Positions 46,882 through 57,065 of a DNA stretch of 64,000 nt are shown here, in pieces (the first letter of the stretch is position 1; every line of letters starts with the position of its first letter). The notes beneath the pieces are model-generated. The model was not told where the DNA came from. It was given only the letters and a program-made list of their open reading frames with translations, and searched no databases. Source of the stretch: Sabellastarte sp. h YS-2021 (lineage: Eukaryota; Annelida; Polychaeta; Sabellida; Sabellidae); contig OZ024933.1 in assembly GCA_964017235.1 (NCBI GenBank), forward strand, positions 6,389,962 to 6,453,961, read 5' to 3'. Made by a program: the position numbers and the translations under genes.

Positions 46882-49763
46882 ATGCATCCTATCAGGTTTA
46901 AGGGGGTACACAGTGTCCTCAGTAACTTTCACCCAAACTGGATCCATGCAGAAGACCTAGGCATGTGGTGCTACAGTGTTGAGCAAGGGTATCAACAGCA
47001 ATGTGCAATGTACAATGGTTATGATGATGTTGCTGACAAAATCATGGCTGTTCCTGCAACCCAGAGCACAGGAAAAATTTGCAAGCAACTGGCCAAAGAA
47101 AGGATTAGGATGAAGAGGACAAGCTGGAGTGATGTCAAGGAGGCCATTTTATATGATTTCCTTAAACTGAAACTTGAACAGTATCCACCATTTAGGCATA
47201 CTCTTTTAGCCACTGAGAGACCCCTCCACCATACAGTGGCAAGTGACTACTGGGGCATGGGAAAGGATGGAAGTGGAAGGAACAGATTTGGCAAGCTTTT
47301 GATGAGACTAAGGAAGTCTGTGAGGTCCACCTGGCCAACCCCAAATAAAAATGTAAGAATTCTAGCCTATATAAAACTAAATTTGATATAATGCTCCCTG
47401 TACCATTTATACTCTTTATAATCTTGCTGCTTTTAAGAAAGTGCATGTTATTCAATGTATTTGCTAGTTCCTTTTACTCCATACTATTTAATATCTTTAA
47501 TAATTTCAATGTTTATATACACATTTACATAATTTTTTTATTTTTTGTTTTGTAGGTCTTAGTGTACAGTGATTCGATTTTCAAGTATTTACCAGCCCAA
47601 CTTGAAGAAATTGGATTTGAAGTACATGCGTTACCTGGAGCATCAGTAGAAGGCAGAAAGAAGATTGGAGACTACATCCAAAAACATGTGTCTACAGAAA
47701 GTCCAGACGTGGTTATTCTTCATGTGGGCACAAATGATTTACCATTTCTACAACAATACCCAGGTTTTATTCACTCCACAGTGAAACAGCATGTACAACT
47801 GATCAAGAAGTTGAGGCATATATACAGTGGATGTAGTGTCATAGTGTCATTGCCACTACCACGACTGGATGGGTTGGATGAAATGAGGTCCTCCTACTGC
47901 CATTGCCTCAGTAATGCACTGACAGGGGAGTCCGTTGGGATCATGTCTTGGGATGACTTCCCAACAGACCATCTATCCATGGATCTGTTGCATCCATCTG
48001 CTGAGTTGGGGCTTGCATCCCTCCACTGGTCTCTGCTTAAAAAGCTCAGGACTGTGCATGTAATGAAGCAAGCCACTGTGAATAAGAATGTAACCGAGAT
48101 GAAACCTGCCAGTAAGCCTGTCCCTGTGAAGAAGAATGTTCCTGAGATCAAGCCTGCAAGTAAGACGAAGCCGGTAAGTGAGACGAAGCAAGTCGCTGAA
48201 TTGAAGCCTGTCAGTAAGATTAAGCCTGCCAGTGAGACTAAAGAAGCCAATGACACGAAGCCTGTCCCTGAGAAGAAAACTCCAAGTCAGTTGAAGCCAG
48301 AGATGAAGGTAGGCCCTGTGAAGAAGCCTGGCGCTATGAAGGCTATCCAAGAGATGAACCCTGTCTACAAAATTAAGACTGACACTGGGAAGAGGCCTGG
48401 TACCATGATCCAGTCTATCCAGGGAACTGTTCTAGAGTTTAAAAATGCTGCTGTGGTGATTCCTTATGCTGGTTACCTTCGAACATCATCCAAATCACAG
48501 AAGTCCAATCAGCCTCAGAAGAAAGTGAAGAAGTCACCTCCTGCCAAACTATTGCAGGTCCCTTCGAACGGCAGACGAATCCATGGAGGGGGAGATCCTG
48601 ACTTAGACTCCATGAATGAAGATTTGGCACAGGCAGTGAACAAAGTGAAACCAGTGGCTCCTCAACTTCGTTCTTCAAGGATCTACAAGGAGAAGGGTAA
48701 ACTGAGGATTAAAGTACGGCTTGCTGATAAAAAAGAATTTAGCAGGTATTTCAATGTTTGTGATTTTGATAAGGTTCCAGATTTTTGTAAGTATGGATTT
48801 CTTGAGTGGGTCAGTGGTAAGTTAAATGTCGCATGTAATGAAGAGCATAAATTAAAGCCTGAAGTGTGCACTGAGATGACAGAGTCTGTACCCCAAATGT
48901 GCAAAAAAATGGAAAACACAGACATTAAGGTGAGTAATTCAGAGGGAATTCACATAGAAAGAAAACAAGAACAAAAAGGTGAGTGTGTGGAAACTTTACC
49001 TAACAGTGTTGAAATAGAAGAAGGTGGAAAAACAAATACAGGTTCTGCTATTGCTTATAGTCACATTGAGGAAACCCAGGTTGTAAATGACATTGATTTC
49101 AAAGCAAATATACATGAAGGTGAAAAGACTGAGGAAAAAAGCATCACACAGGTCAATATAATGGACACAAGATCTGAATCTGAAACTGTCAATGAAGGCA
49201 GTGAGTCACTTACAGAAAAAAGTAATTTCTCATTTGGTGGGGCTTTTTCAATTGGACTGAAAAATACTACATTAGGTTTGGATGAGGCAATAGAGTTTCT
49301 GTTGAAAGCTGAGGAATATAAAACCAGCACTGTTCCTGCAACACAACCTCATGGTGGACATATTTTCTTGTTTTACTCAGGTGGGGAGATTGCTAGATTA
49401 AATGACTGGAGATGTGACCAATACAGATGGGGTGTGAATAATGGCAACAAGAAAAGGGTTGGGAAATCAGGCCAAACCGTGATTAAGTGTTATCACAAAT
49501 TAAATAAAGAAAGTTCCTTTCAGCGTCATGCTTGGTGGTTACTAGACAACCCCCACACTGTTCTTATCCAATACATAGGTAAACCACATGGAAACAGTGT
49601 TACTAACAATAGAGAACACCATAGGACTTGTCCCTCCGTATTTAAAGCAGTAAAAGAAAAACCACATGATGACAATATCACAACATACCAGACCCTGATT
49701 GCAAAAGAATGTGATAATGACTTGCAAGCTGTGCTAAAACCGAGAAATCTGAAGCAAGTTTAG
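46882..49763 (+). CDS. NADAR - SGNH hydrolase - zinc-binding protein (N-terminal half of the MULE polyprotein)
   Basis: Exon 1 is 46882-47352 (first ATG, 157 codons); donor AAT/GTAAGA, acceptor 'ttttgtag', exon 2 from 47556, phase 0. Residues about 4-150 are a NADAR domain ('FKGVHSVLSNFHP', 'YSVEQGYQQQ', 'DYWGMGKDGSGRNRFGKLLM'), the YbiA-like family of N-glycosidases that act on ADP-ribose-type and riboflavin-precursor substrates. Residues 158-325 are an SGNH/GDSL hydrolase: 'VYSDSIFKYLP' (nucleophile Ser), 'HVGTNDL' and 'DLLHPS' (Asp-x-x-His). Then come a Lys/Pro/Val linker (KPVSETK-like repeats, 48080-48420), an acidic stretch, and a zinc-binding domain 'WRCDQYRW', 'IKCYHKL', 'RHAWWLLDNP', resembling FLYWCH/GCM-type DNA-binding domains. 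The TAG at 49761 ends it at 892 residues, but the frame continues into the transposase. Coding evidence is strong; the combined function is unknown. Confidence 0.85.
49761..49763 (+). other. In-frame TAG joining the two MULE reading frames
   Basis: The only stop between 47556 and 52440 in this frame. The sequence on both sides ('PRNLKQV', then 'KEKLSHDDYYNL') reads like continuous protein, so a single C-to-T change in this copy is the simplest explanation. No known readthrough context follows it. Confidence 0.7.
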
Positions 49764-52442
49764 AATATTAAATACTGTACACGAAAGAAGGAAAAACTGT
49801 CACATGATGATTATTATAACCTCATGCTTATTTCGCATGAGTTAAAGGACTTTATGTTTGAAATAATATGTTTTCCTGATCTTTCATGTTTTTTTGGCAA
49901 CAAGGATATTCTCGAAGAATTTAATAAGCTCTTAGAGTTAGCTGAAAGTGAAAAAGACATGAAATTATACTGCAGTTATGATACAACCTTTAATCTTGGG
50001 AACTTTTATTTAACTCCCTTAGTATTCAGGCACACCTTATTTCAATTAGATCCAGTGATTCCTTTGGCATTTATGATCCATGAGAGAAAATTTCAATTCG
50101 TTCATGAACGATTTTGGGAACATCTGGTCAAAAAAATTCCAAATTTGAAAAAAAGTAAAATACCAATAGTGGTAGATAAAGAAGTAGGTATATCAAATGC
50201 AATTAAAAAAATTGTACCTGAGATGCCCATTTTACATTGCTGGAATCATATCAAACAAGACTTCAAGTTCTGGTTAGGGAAGCAACATGTTACCTCTGAT
50301 GAGAAACTAGTATACAAGAATGACCTGGATACAATTATGAATTCAAATAACATAGAATTATTTAACCAAAACTGTGACAATTTAACTGCCAAGTGGAGTC
50401 AATTAGCAGTGAATTACTTTGCGAAACATATAAAAGAAGATTTTGTAAAGCATTCAGCTAAGTGGGTTCTTAAAAGTTATAATCTATTCAATCCATACTC
50501 TGGTATCACAAACAATACTTCCGAAGGAATGAACACAGTCATTAAGCGTCTCATGAAATGGAAGGAAGCCCCATTGGATACTATTGTGTTGTGTTTAAGT
50601 TACCTTCAAAATTATTACTGGAACGAACTTTTGAGAGGGTTTTGTGACATGGGGAACTATGTTCTTAAAACAGATTTTGGGTATTTAGTACAGTCCCCGA
50701 GTGAGTTGGATTTCCCAAATAATATTTGTAGACCAGATCTTATAATTGAAAAATGTCAGGCTAGAGTAAGGTCTATACTGCATGAAAATAAAGATATACT
50801 CAATGAGAAACATAAATCTGAAGAAGAAACTTGCGCCTCTGAACCAAATAATAATGATCATAACAATGTCCCAAACAGAAACCTTACCCAAACTGCTTTG
50901 GCCCATGCTGTTATAGAAGAAAATAGAATAGTACATGTTGCAAAAATGAGTGCCTTTATGGTGAGTGGGACAAAGGGAGATAAATATGCAGTCTCACTAT
51001 TTCCAAATGAATCTTGTCAATGTCCAGCCACTGGTACATGTTATCACATTTTAGCAGCTAAACTATCAATTGGTAAACCTATAGAACAACGAAAAGGTCC
51101 TATTAACATGATGCAATTATCTAAAAATAAACGTAAAAGATGTGATAGGAATGCAGGCAGAAAAAAACCACGGACACTCGATTATGAAGTTATTCCCGCA
51201 CCTGATTCGAGAATAATGGAGGATTCAAGAATATCAGTGAAATCAGATGTAAGCATCATTGAGTCCAGACAAGATGAATGTTTAACCCCAATCAAACCGA
51301 TTTTAAAAACGCCCGTGTCAAAATCTAAGAAAAAGGATGTTAAATTTAAAGAAAACTTAATATATTCCGACAATCAAACCAGTACTCCAAAAATCCAAAA
51401 TGACTTAAGACAGGGAAGCAATAAAAGTAACACTGAGGCTAACATGAAATATAAAAAGTCATCTCTTTCAAAAGCCAAAAAGAGTTTGAGTTTTGAGCAC
51501 ATTTTACCCACTTCCCCATCCAGTGGTACCTTACAAGATATAATGGTAGATGTAAATTTAAACTCAACAGCTACGATAGCTGGAGTTGATTCTGAGATGC
51601 ATGAAGAAGTTAAATCTACATCTTATGTAGAACTTAATTCTGAAGAAATATCATCAGGTGCTGTAACTAACTACTGGCTGAAGGATCTTCACTTAAAAGA
51701 TTCAGATAAAACTATTTTAGAACTTAAAGGTAAATGGCTAAATGACAATATAATAAATGCTTCAATGAAAATTCTAAGAAAACAATTTCCACACATAGGT
51801 AGCATGCAAGATTGTTGTCTCATTCCGATATGGTGTATTGAAAGCAAAGAATGGATTTATGAAAGTAAATTTCAATTTGTATCTGTGAAATCTGGGGCTC
51901 AAATTCACCACAATGGAAAAAATCACTGGTTCACCTCAGTAAAATTATCAAATACAAATGAAATAGTTATTTTAGACTCGGCAGGCTATACTAAACTCAA
52001 CAGCTGTAGTCAAATCCAGTTAGCAAAACTGTATACAAAGCCCAGGACAGTTTATCAGCTAATTTTCCCTAAGATACAACCCCAGTACAGCGGGGACTGT
52101 GGTGTGCATGCTATTGCAAATTTGGTTGAACACTGTTTTTTCAAGTTTTATGGAAACACAGACATCCAGTTTGACAGAGAAAAGCTAAGGCAACATTGTA
52201 TTGACTGCCTTGAAAGAAATGAATTTCAACCATTTCCCAAAAAAAAACGGTTGGGAAAGTCAAAACTAAAATGCACCATAAACAAAAAAATCACATTTAC
52301 CACCCAATGTTTCTGTGGAATGCCGGACCTATTTGAAAATATGGTTCAGTGTGATATTTGCATTAAATGGTGTCATTTTACTTGTGGGGGCTACACTGAA
52401 GATAATGACAGTCAACCATTTGTTTGTAAGGAATGTTCATAA
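49764..52442 (+). CDS. MULE transposase - SWIM - Ulp1 protease - PHD finger
   Basis: Open in the same frame as the preceding gene from the TAG to 52442; the first ATG is at 49824. The transposase has 'YCSYDTTFNLGNFYL' (Asp codon 49980), 'IPIVVDKEVGISNAI' (Asp codon 50175), 'HCWNHIKQDFKFWL' and 'NNTSEGMN' (Glu codon 50523), the D-D-E layout of the MULE family. A SWIM zinc finger 'CQCPATGTCYH' follows (about 51020-51052), then a basic linker, an Ulp1-type Cys protease with 'WLNDNIIN', 'KNHWFTSV' (His), 'VILDSAG' (Asp), and 'QYSGDCGVHAIAN' (Gln/Cys), and a C-terminal PHD finger 'CFCGMPD', 'MVQCDICIKWCHFTC', 'FVCKEC'. It should cut and join the transposon ends. Ulp1 domains cleave SUMO-like modifiers, and PHD fingers read histone tails. 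Either one giant protein lost to a nonsense change, or two proteins. Confidence 0.9.
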   Translation, partial: NIKYCTRKKEKLSHDDYYNLMLISHELKDFMFEIICFPDLSCFFGNKDILEEFNKLLELAESEKDMKLYCSYDTTFNLGNFYLTPLVFRHTLFQLDPVIPLAFMIHERKFQFVHERFWEHLVKKIPNLKKSKIPIVVDKEVGISNAIKKIVPEMPILHCWNHIKQDFKFWLGKQHVTSDEKLVYKNDLDTIMNSNNIELFNQNCDNLTAKWSQLAVNYFAKHIKEDFVKHSAKWVLKSYNLFNPYSGITNNTSEGMNTVIKRLMKWKEAPLDTIVLCLSYLQNYYWNELLRGFCDMGNYVLKTDFGYLVQSPSELDFPNNICRPDLIIEKCQARVRSILHENKDILNEKHKSEEETCASEPNNNDHNNVPNRNLTQTALAHAVIEENRIVHVAKMSAFMVSGTKGDKYAVSLFPNESCQCPATGTCYHILAAKLSIGKPIEQRKGPINMMQLSKNKRKRCDRNAGRKKPRTLDYEVIPAPDSRIMEDSRISVKSDVSIIESRQDECLTPIKPILKTPVSKSKKKDVKFKENLIYSDNQTSTPKIQNDLRQGSNKSNTEANMKYKKSSLSKAKKSLSFEHILPTSPSSGTLQDIMVDVNLNSTATIAGVDSEMHEEVKSTSYVELNSEEISSGAVTNYWLKDLHLKDSDKTILELKGKWLNDNIINASMKILRKQFPHIGSMQDCCLIPIWCIESKEWIYESKFQFVSVKSGAQIHHNGKNHWFTSVKLSNTNEIVILDSAGYTKLNSCSQIQLAKLYTKPRTVYQLIFPKIQPQYSGDCGVHAIANLVEHCFFKFYGNTDIQFDREKLRQHCIDCLERNEFQPFPKKKRLGKSKLKCTINKKITFTTQCFCGMPDLFENMVQCDICIKWCHFTCGGYTEDNDSQPFVCKECS

Positions 52443-53203
52443 ATAGTTGTATGTAGTTCTATAACAGGTACATGTATACTTTGTTTTCAAATGTATAACA
52501 TATATTTACTATTAACTGTTTGACATATAAATAATAAATATTTAAAAAATTATAAATAAATAACACTTACCTCACTATATTGTTTTATTGAGCATATCTT
52601 CCTCCAAGCAATATCTTCCTCCAAGCAATGGAGAAATAGGGTTAACCCCTGGCCGCCGCTTGTGGCTGTTAATTGAGGAAACATGAGGCTCCAGTTGGGG
52701 GTTTAGTGAGTGAACTGCTGGATTATATATTTGTAAAAGATTGTTAGAAACCCCATCGTAGCCTCATGTTTTCAAATAAAATATAAAATGCTGGTACTTG
52801 TACACACACAGAGTGCTGAAAACGTGAGGTTACGATGGGGTTTCTAACAATATTTTACAAATATATAATCCAGCAATATTTACCTGTCGCCGCACCTAAT
52901 ACTGCCTTCACGAAATATTTAAAACAAATAAAATATAAAATGCTGGTACTTGTACACACATAGAGTGCTGAAAACGTGAGGCTACGATGGGGTTTCTAAC
53001 AATATTTTACAAATATATAATCCAGCAATATTTTACTGTCGCCGCACCTAATACTCCCCTCCCCATCGCCGCTATCGCCGCTTTACTTGGACTGTCGCCG
53101 CTATCGCCGCTGGCCATCTACCCCTCCTCACTTCTTCTCAATTAAAATTAACATCGCCGATATTAGTCCAAGCGGCGCTTTTGTCCGAGTTTTAGGAAGA
53201 ACC
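52443..53203. repeat. MULE 3' non-coding region with nested direct and inverted repeats
   Basis: 'aataaa' at 52533-52538 may end the transcript. Beyond it, a ~110-base block ('gtgctgaaaacgtgagg', 'cgatggggtttctaacaata', 'aatataatccagcaatatt') occurs twice in direct orientation (about 52812 and 52968) and once in part, inverted (52680-52775). GC-rich 'atcgccgctatcgccgct' follows at 53045-53110, then the right terminal inverted repeat, ending GGTTCTTCCTAAAA (inverted) at 53203. Confidence 0.75.
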
Positions 53204-53212
53204 GTGGTTTCT

Positions 53213-53885
53213 TTTTGTTCCATTGTCAGAAAGCAATAATATTTACAAATATGTCCCTAAAAATGACCACGTTTTTGTGATTCAAAATGGCGCCGATGAA
53301 AACCGGAGGAAATGATTGGTTGTTGCCATTGTAGTAAACAGGATATATGCCGATTTGCGGTATTTTGATTGACACCGTGGAAAGGTCCACAAATGAAATC
53401 CGTGGTTTAGAAGGGACCTAGAAGAAAAAATTTACTTCCGGGAAAAATTCACGTTACACCACGGTAGAAAAATTTCACGGGACATCGGTTTCGGTTTCTG
53501 TTTTCGAGGAAAAGCAATCTCGCGTGAGGGTGGCTTTGCTTGGAAACCGAGATCTATTAGATCTATAAGGGGTTTGTGAGATAAATTCTTGTCCTGTCAT
53601 ATAGAGCAAGGTTATTGGAAAATATGTATGAAATAATTATCAATTGATACATAAATGATATTTTGATACATTTTATGACAATTGCAATGTTTAATTTTTA
53701 CTGTATTTCGCTTGCGAAATGGGCGATAATAAGGGTATTTAAGATTCAAACAGTCTGTCAAGAGTGCTTAATTACTTGTTTTCACGTTGGTTCTACTGAT
53801 TGCTGCCGCCGGATTATGGTCTCCCTAGCATAACACCTTGTCACCCTATTGTGAAAAAATACATTTACACCAGCCAAACTTAATT
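53213..53885. other. Unassigned DNA right of the MULE
   Basis: No gene. The part 53485-53535 ('cggtttctgttttcgaggaa', 'tctcgcg') resembles the outer end of the fold-back arms (44690-44741). Confidence 0.4.
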
Positions 53886-53890
53886 GTCAC

Positions 53891-54140
53891 ATACACCCGT
53901 GGACGGTAAATCGGACAGGACAGTGGAGTCGGACACCAATATAAATTGTACTAGATTTCTGTTAAAAAGAAAAAAAATACATATGTGAACACACTCACAC
54001 TTCTTGTGTTTTATATTCTTTTTGTATTTCTCTATTTCTTTTCAACACTGATATTCAATACAAATGTATCTGGCACGATTTATATTGGTGTCCGACTCCA
54101 CTATAGTGTCCTGTCCGATTCACCATCCACGGGTGTATAT
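53891..54140. mobile_element. MITE, about 245 bp, long terminal inverted repeats
   Basis: Left 'acacccgtggacggtaaatc' and right, inverted, 'acacccgtggatggtgaatc' begin arms of about 55 bases that continue through 'ggacaggaca' and 'tggagtcggacaccaatata'. TA lies at both edges (53892-53893 and 54136-54137). No coding capacity. Confidence 0.8.
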
Positions 54141-54655
54141 TAAAGTATGAACTCACCAAGAATATTGTGTCCGCTGTACTTGGTTGTTGTTACCTCACAG
54201 CAACACTAATTGCAATATACAATTCAACAATTTATATACACAGATTATGAAGAAACCTGTGCTGCCCAATAGTTAGCAGCAAAGGCCAACAACTACTTTA
54301 TTTGTTATTTGTGACCATGCACGTTGGCTGTTAGAAGCTAGACTGACGCTATATTTAAAAGGAAAGCCCTTTTCTGTGCAGAGATGAGGAACATTTGACC
54401 TGTCAATCAAATATAAAGACATTTGATTGGCTATAGATATATTTCTGCAACCGAAAACCACAATATGTTCGAATCAGTTCTGGTGAACACTAAATATGAA
54501 TATTACTTACCTCTGTTAAAAACGCAAATTCGGATGTTCCTTTAGCTTGTAAAAACATACAATCGCCCCAACAATTAACTTTATTTTTACAAAAACCTAT
54601 TGAAATATTTTGATAAGACATATTTCTCATCTTGAATATCTCTGCAAAAAATTTG
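54141..54655. other. Unassigned DNA before the inverted satellite
   Basis: Mixed sequence with two minus-strand frames of 62-65 codons that show no motif. Nothing else recognised. Confidence 0.4.
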
Positions 54656-56584
54656 TCACCCTGTAAAATCACAAATTGGGGTGTCATTCAACCCTGTAAA
54701 AACATAAAATCGCTCAATTTAAGGATTTTCCATTTACATATATGGCCTAAAAGGAATGGACACAACACATTTTCTTGATATACCACATCATCCAAATGTT
54801 CCTCCACCCTGTAAAATCACAAATTGGGGTGTTCCCCCACCCTGTAAAAACATGAAATCGCCCAATTTGAGGATTTTTCACCTACATATATGGCCTAAAA
54901 TGATTGGACAAAACATATTTTCTTGATATACCACATCATCCACATGTTCCTCCACCCAGTAAAATCACAAATTGGGGTGTTCCTTTACTCTGTGAAAACA
55001 TAAGATCGCTCAATTTGAGGATTTTCCACCTACACATATGACCTAAAATGATTGTAAAGAACCTATTTTCCTGATATACCACATCATCCAAATGTTCCTC
55101 CACCCTGCAAAATCACAAATTGAGGTGTTCCTAAACCCTTGAAAAACATAAAATCGTTGAATTTGAGGATTTTCCACCTACATATATGGCCTAAAATGAT
55201 TGTAAACAACCTATTTTATTGGTATACCACATCATCCACATGTTCATCCACACTGTAAAATCATAAATTTGGGTGTTCCTCCACCATGTAAAAACACAGA
55301 ATCGCTCAATTTGAGGGGTTTAAAGTAACATATATGACCTAAAATGATTGGACACAACATATTTTCTTGATATACCACAATATCCACGTGTTCCTCAAAT
55401 TGCAAATTTGGGTGTTCCTCAATGAGGTAAATACATAAAATCGCTCAATTTGAGGGTTTTAAAGTAATATGTATGACCTAAAATGATTGGACACAATATA
55501 CTTTCTTGATATAAGACATTATCCATGTGTTCCTCCATCCTGTAAAATCACAAATTTGGGTGTTCCTCAACGAGGTAAATACATAAGATCGCTCAATTTG
55601 AGGATTTTAAACCTACACATATTACCTAAAATGATTGTAAACAACCTATTTTCTCTATATACCACATCATCCACATGTTCCTCCACCCTGGAAAATCACA
55701 AATTGGGGTGTTCCCCCACCCTGTAAAAACATAAAATCGACCAATTCGAGGATTTTTCACCTACATATATGGCCTAAAATGATTGGACAAAACATATTTT
55801 CTTGATATACCACATCATCCACATATTCCTCCACCCTGTAAAATCACAAATTGGGGTGTTCCTTCACTCTGTGAAAACATAAGATCGCTCAATTTGAGGA
55901 TTTTCCACCTACACATATGACCTAAAATGATTGGACACAACCTATTTTCTCTATATACCACCACATCCACATGTTCCTCCACCCTGTAAAATCACAAATT
56001 GGGGTGTTCCTCCACTCTGTGAAAACATAAGATTGCTCATTTTGAGGATTTTAAACCTACATATATGGCCTAAAATGATTGTAAAGAACCTGTTTTATTG
56101 ATATACCACATCATCCAAATGTTCCTCCACCCTGCAAAATTACAAATTGAGGTGTTCCTAAACCCTTGAAAAACATAAAATCGTTGAATTTGAGGATTTT
56201 CCACCTACAAATATGGCCTAAAATGATTGTAAACAACCTATTTTCCTGATATACCACATCATCCACATGTTCATCCACACTGTAAAATCATAAATTTGGG
56301 TGTTCCTCCACCATGTAAAAACACAGAATCGCTCAATTTGAGGGGTTTAAAGTAACATATATATGACCCAAAATGATTATACACAACATATTTTCTTGAT
56401 ATACCACAATATCCACGTGTTCCTCCCCCCTGTAAAATTGCAAATTTGGGTGTTCCTCAATGAGGTAAATACATAAAATTGCTCAATTTGAGGGTTTTGA
56501 AGTAATATGTATGACCTAAAATGATTGGACACAATATACTTTTTTGATATAAGACATTATCCAAATGTTCCTCCATCCTGTAAA
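54656..56584 (-). repeat. 148-bp satellite in inverted orientation, about 13 units
   Basis: Units read 'cacatgttcctccaccctgt', 'aaaatcacaaattggggtgt', 'aaaatcgctcaatttgagg' and 'tggcctaaaatgattggac'. The reverse complement ('acagggtggaggaacatgtg', then 'gatgatgtggtat', 'ccaatcatttta', 'gcgattttatg') aligns with the forward satellite, with clear divergence. Unit starts at 54793 and 54941 give 148. A 7-unit higher-order repeat of 1027 bases is visible (landmarks 55151/56178 and 55290/56317). The array is cut at 56584 by a Harbinger fragment. Confidence 0.85.
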
Positions 56585-56774
56585 ATCAGAGGGATTACCT
56601 GAAGGACTACTTCAATAATGAGGGAGCAGTGGCCTGGCAAGATGGCAGAATATAACTGCTGCTGCAGTAACCAGTCCCTTTCAGGACTAATAACCAGTCC
56701 TTTTCAGGACTACCAAATATTCCAAAAACAATTAATCAGCTGTGCTTTTTCCAAATATCACCACCATTTGCCAA

Positions 56775-57065
56775 CATAATTGCCCCAACAAAGGAACAGA
56801 CAAACTCAATGGCCAACATAACTCACACACAAATAAAAACCCAGACAAACACACTGCTCAACATAATTCCCCCAACAAACAAACAGACAAACCCAATGCC
56901 CAACATAACTCACACAAATAACAGACAAACGCACTGCTCAACATAATTCCCCCAACAAACAAACAGACAAACCCAATTCCCAACATAACTCACACAAAAA
57001 AAACAGACAAACGCACTGGCCAACATAATTCACACAACAGACAAACAAACCCAATGGCCAACATA
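56775..57065. repeat. 'acagacaaaccca' minisatellite, second copy
   Basis: As at 2749-2960 but with more units. Confidence 0.65.

Larger units (their letters stand above)
45276..53203 (+). mobile_element. Complete Mutator-like (MULE) DNA transposon with enzyme cargo
   Basis: Ends GGTGCTTCCTAAAA and, inverted, GGTTCTTCCTAAAA, flanked by perfect 9-bp duplications. Subterminal GC-rich blocks 'gcggcgatagcggcgatggg' lie near both ends (45330-45349; inverted about 53040-53075). The single transcription unit (TATA box near 46709, one 203-base intron) encodes a chain of domains: NADAR, SGNH hydrolase, Lys/Pro-rich linker, zinc-binding domain, MULE DDE transposase, SWIM finger, Ulp1 protease and PHD finger. 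One in-frame TAG (49761-49763) splits it. Apart from that all catalytic motifs that I can check are present. Confidence 0.95.

Noticed and set aside
1828-49763. Reassigned or read-through TAG, since four DNA-transposon stops are all TAG
   Set aside because: The LINE and LTR frames are broken by TAA and TGA too, other genes end in normal stops, and no readthrough context follows the TAGs. Chance decay is enough.
45276-53203. Polinton/Maverick or virus-like element (large, TIRs, Ulp1-type protease)
   Set aside because: No protein-primed DNA polymerase, retroviral-type integrase, ATPase or capsid motif; the catalytic core is MULE and the target duplication is 9 bp, not 6.
54490-54687. Minus-strand frame of 65 codons
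   Set aside because: Runs into the inverted satellite and has no recognisable domain.
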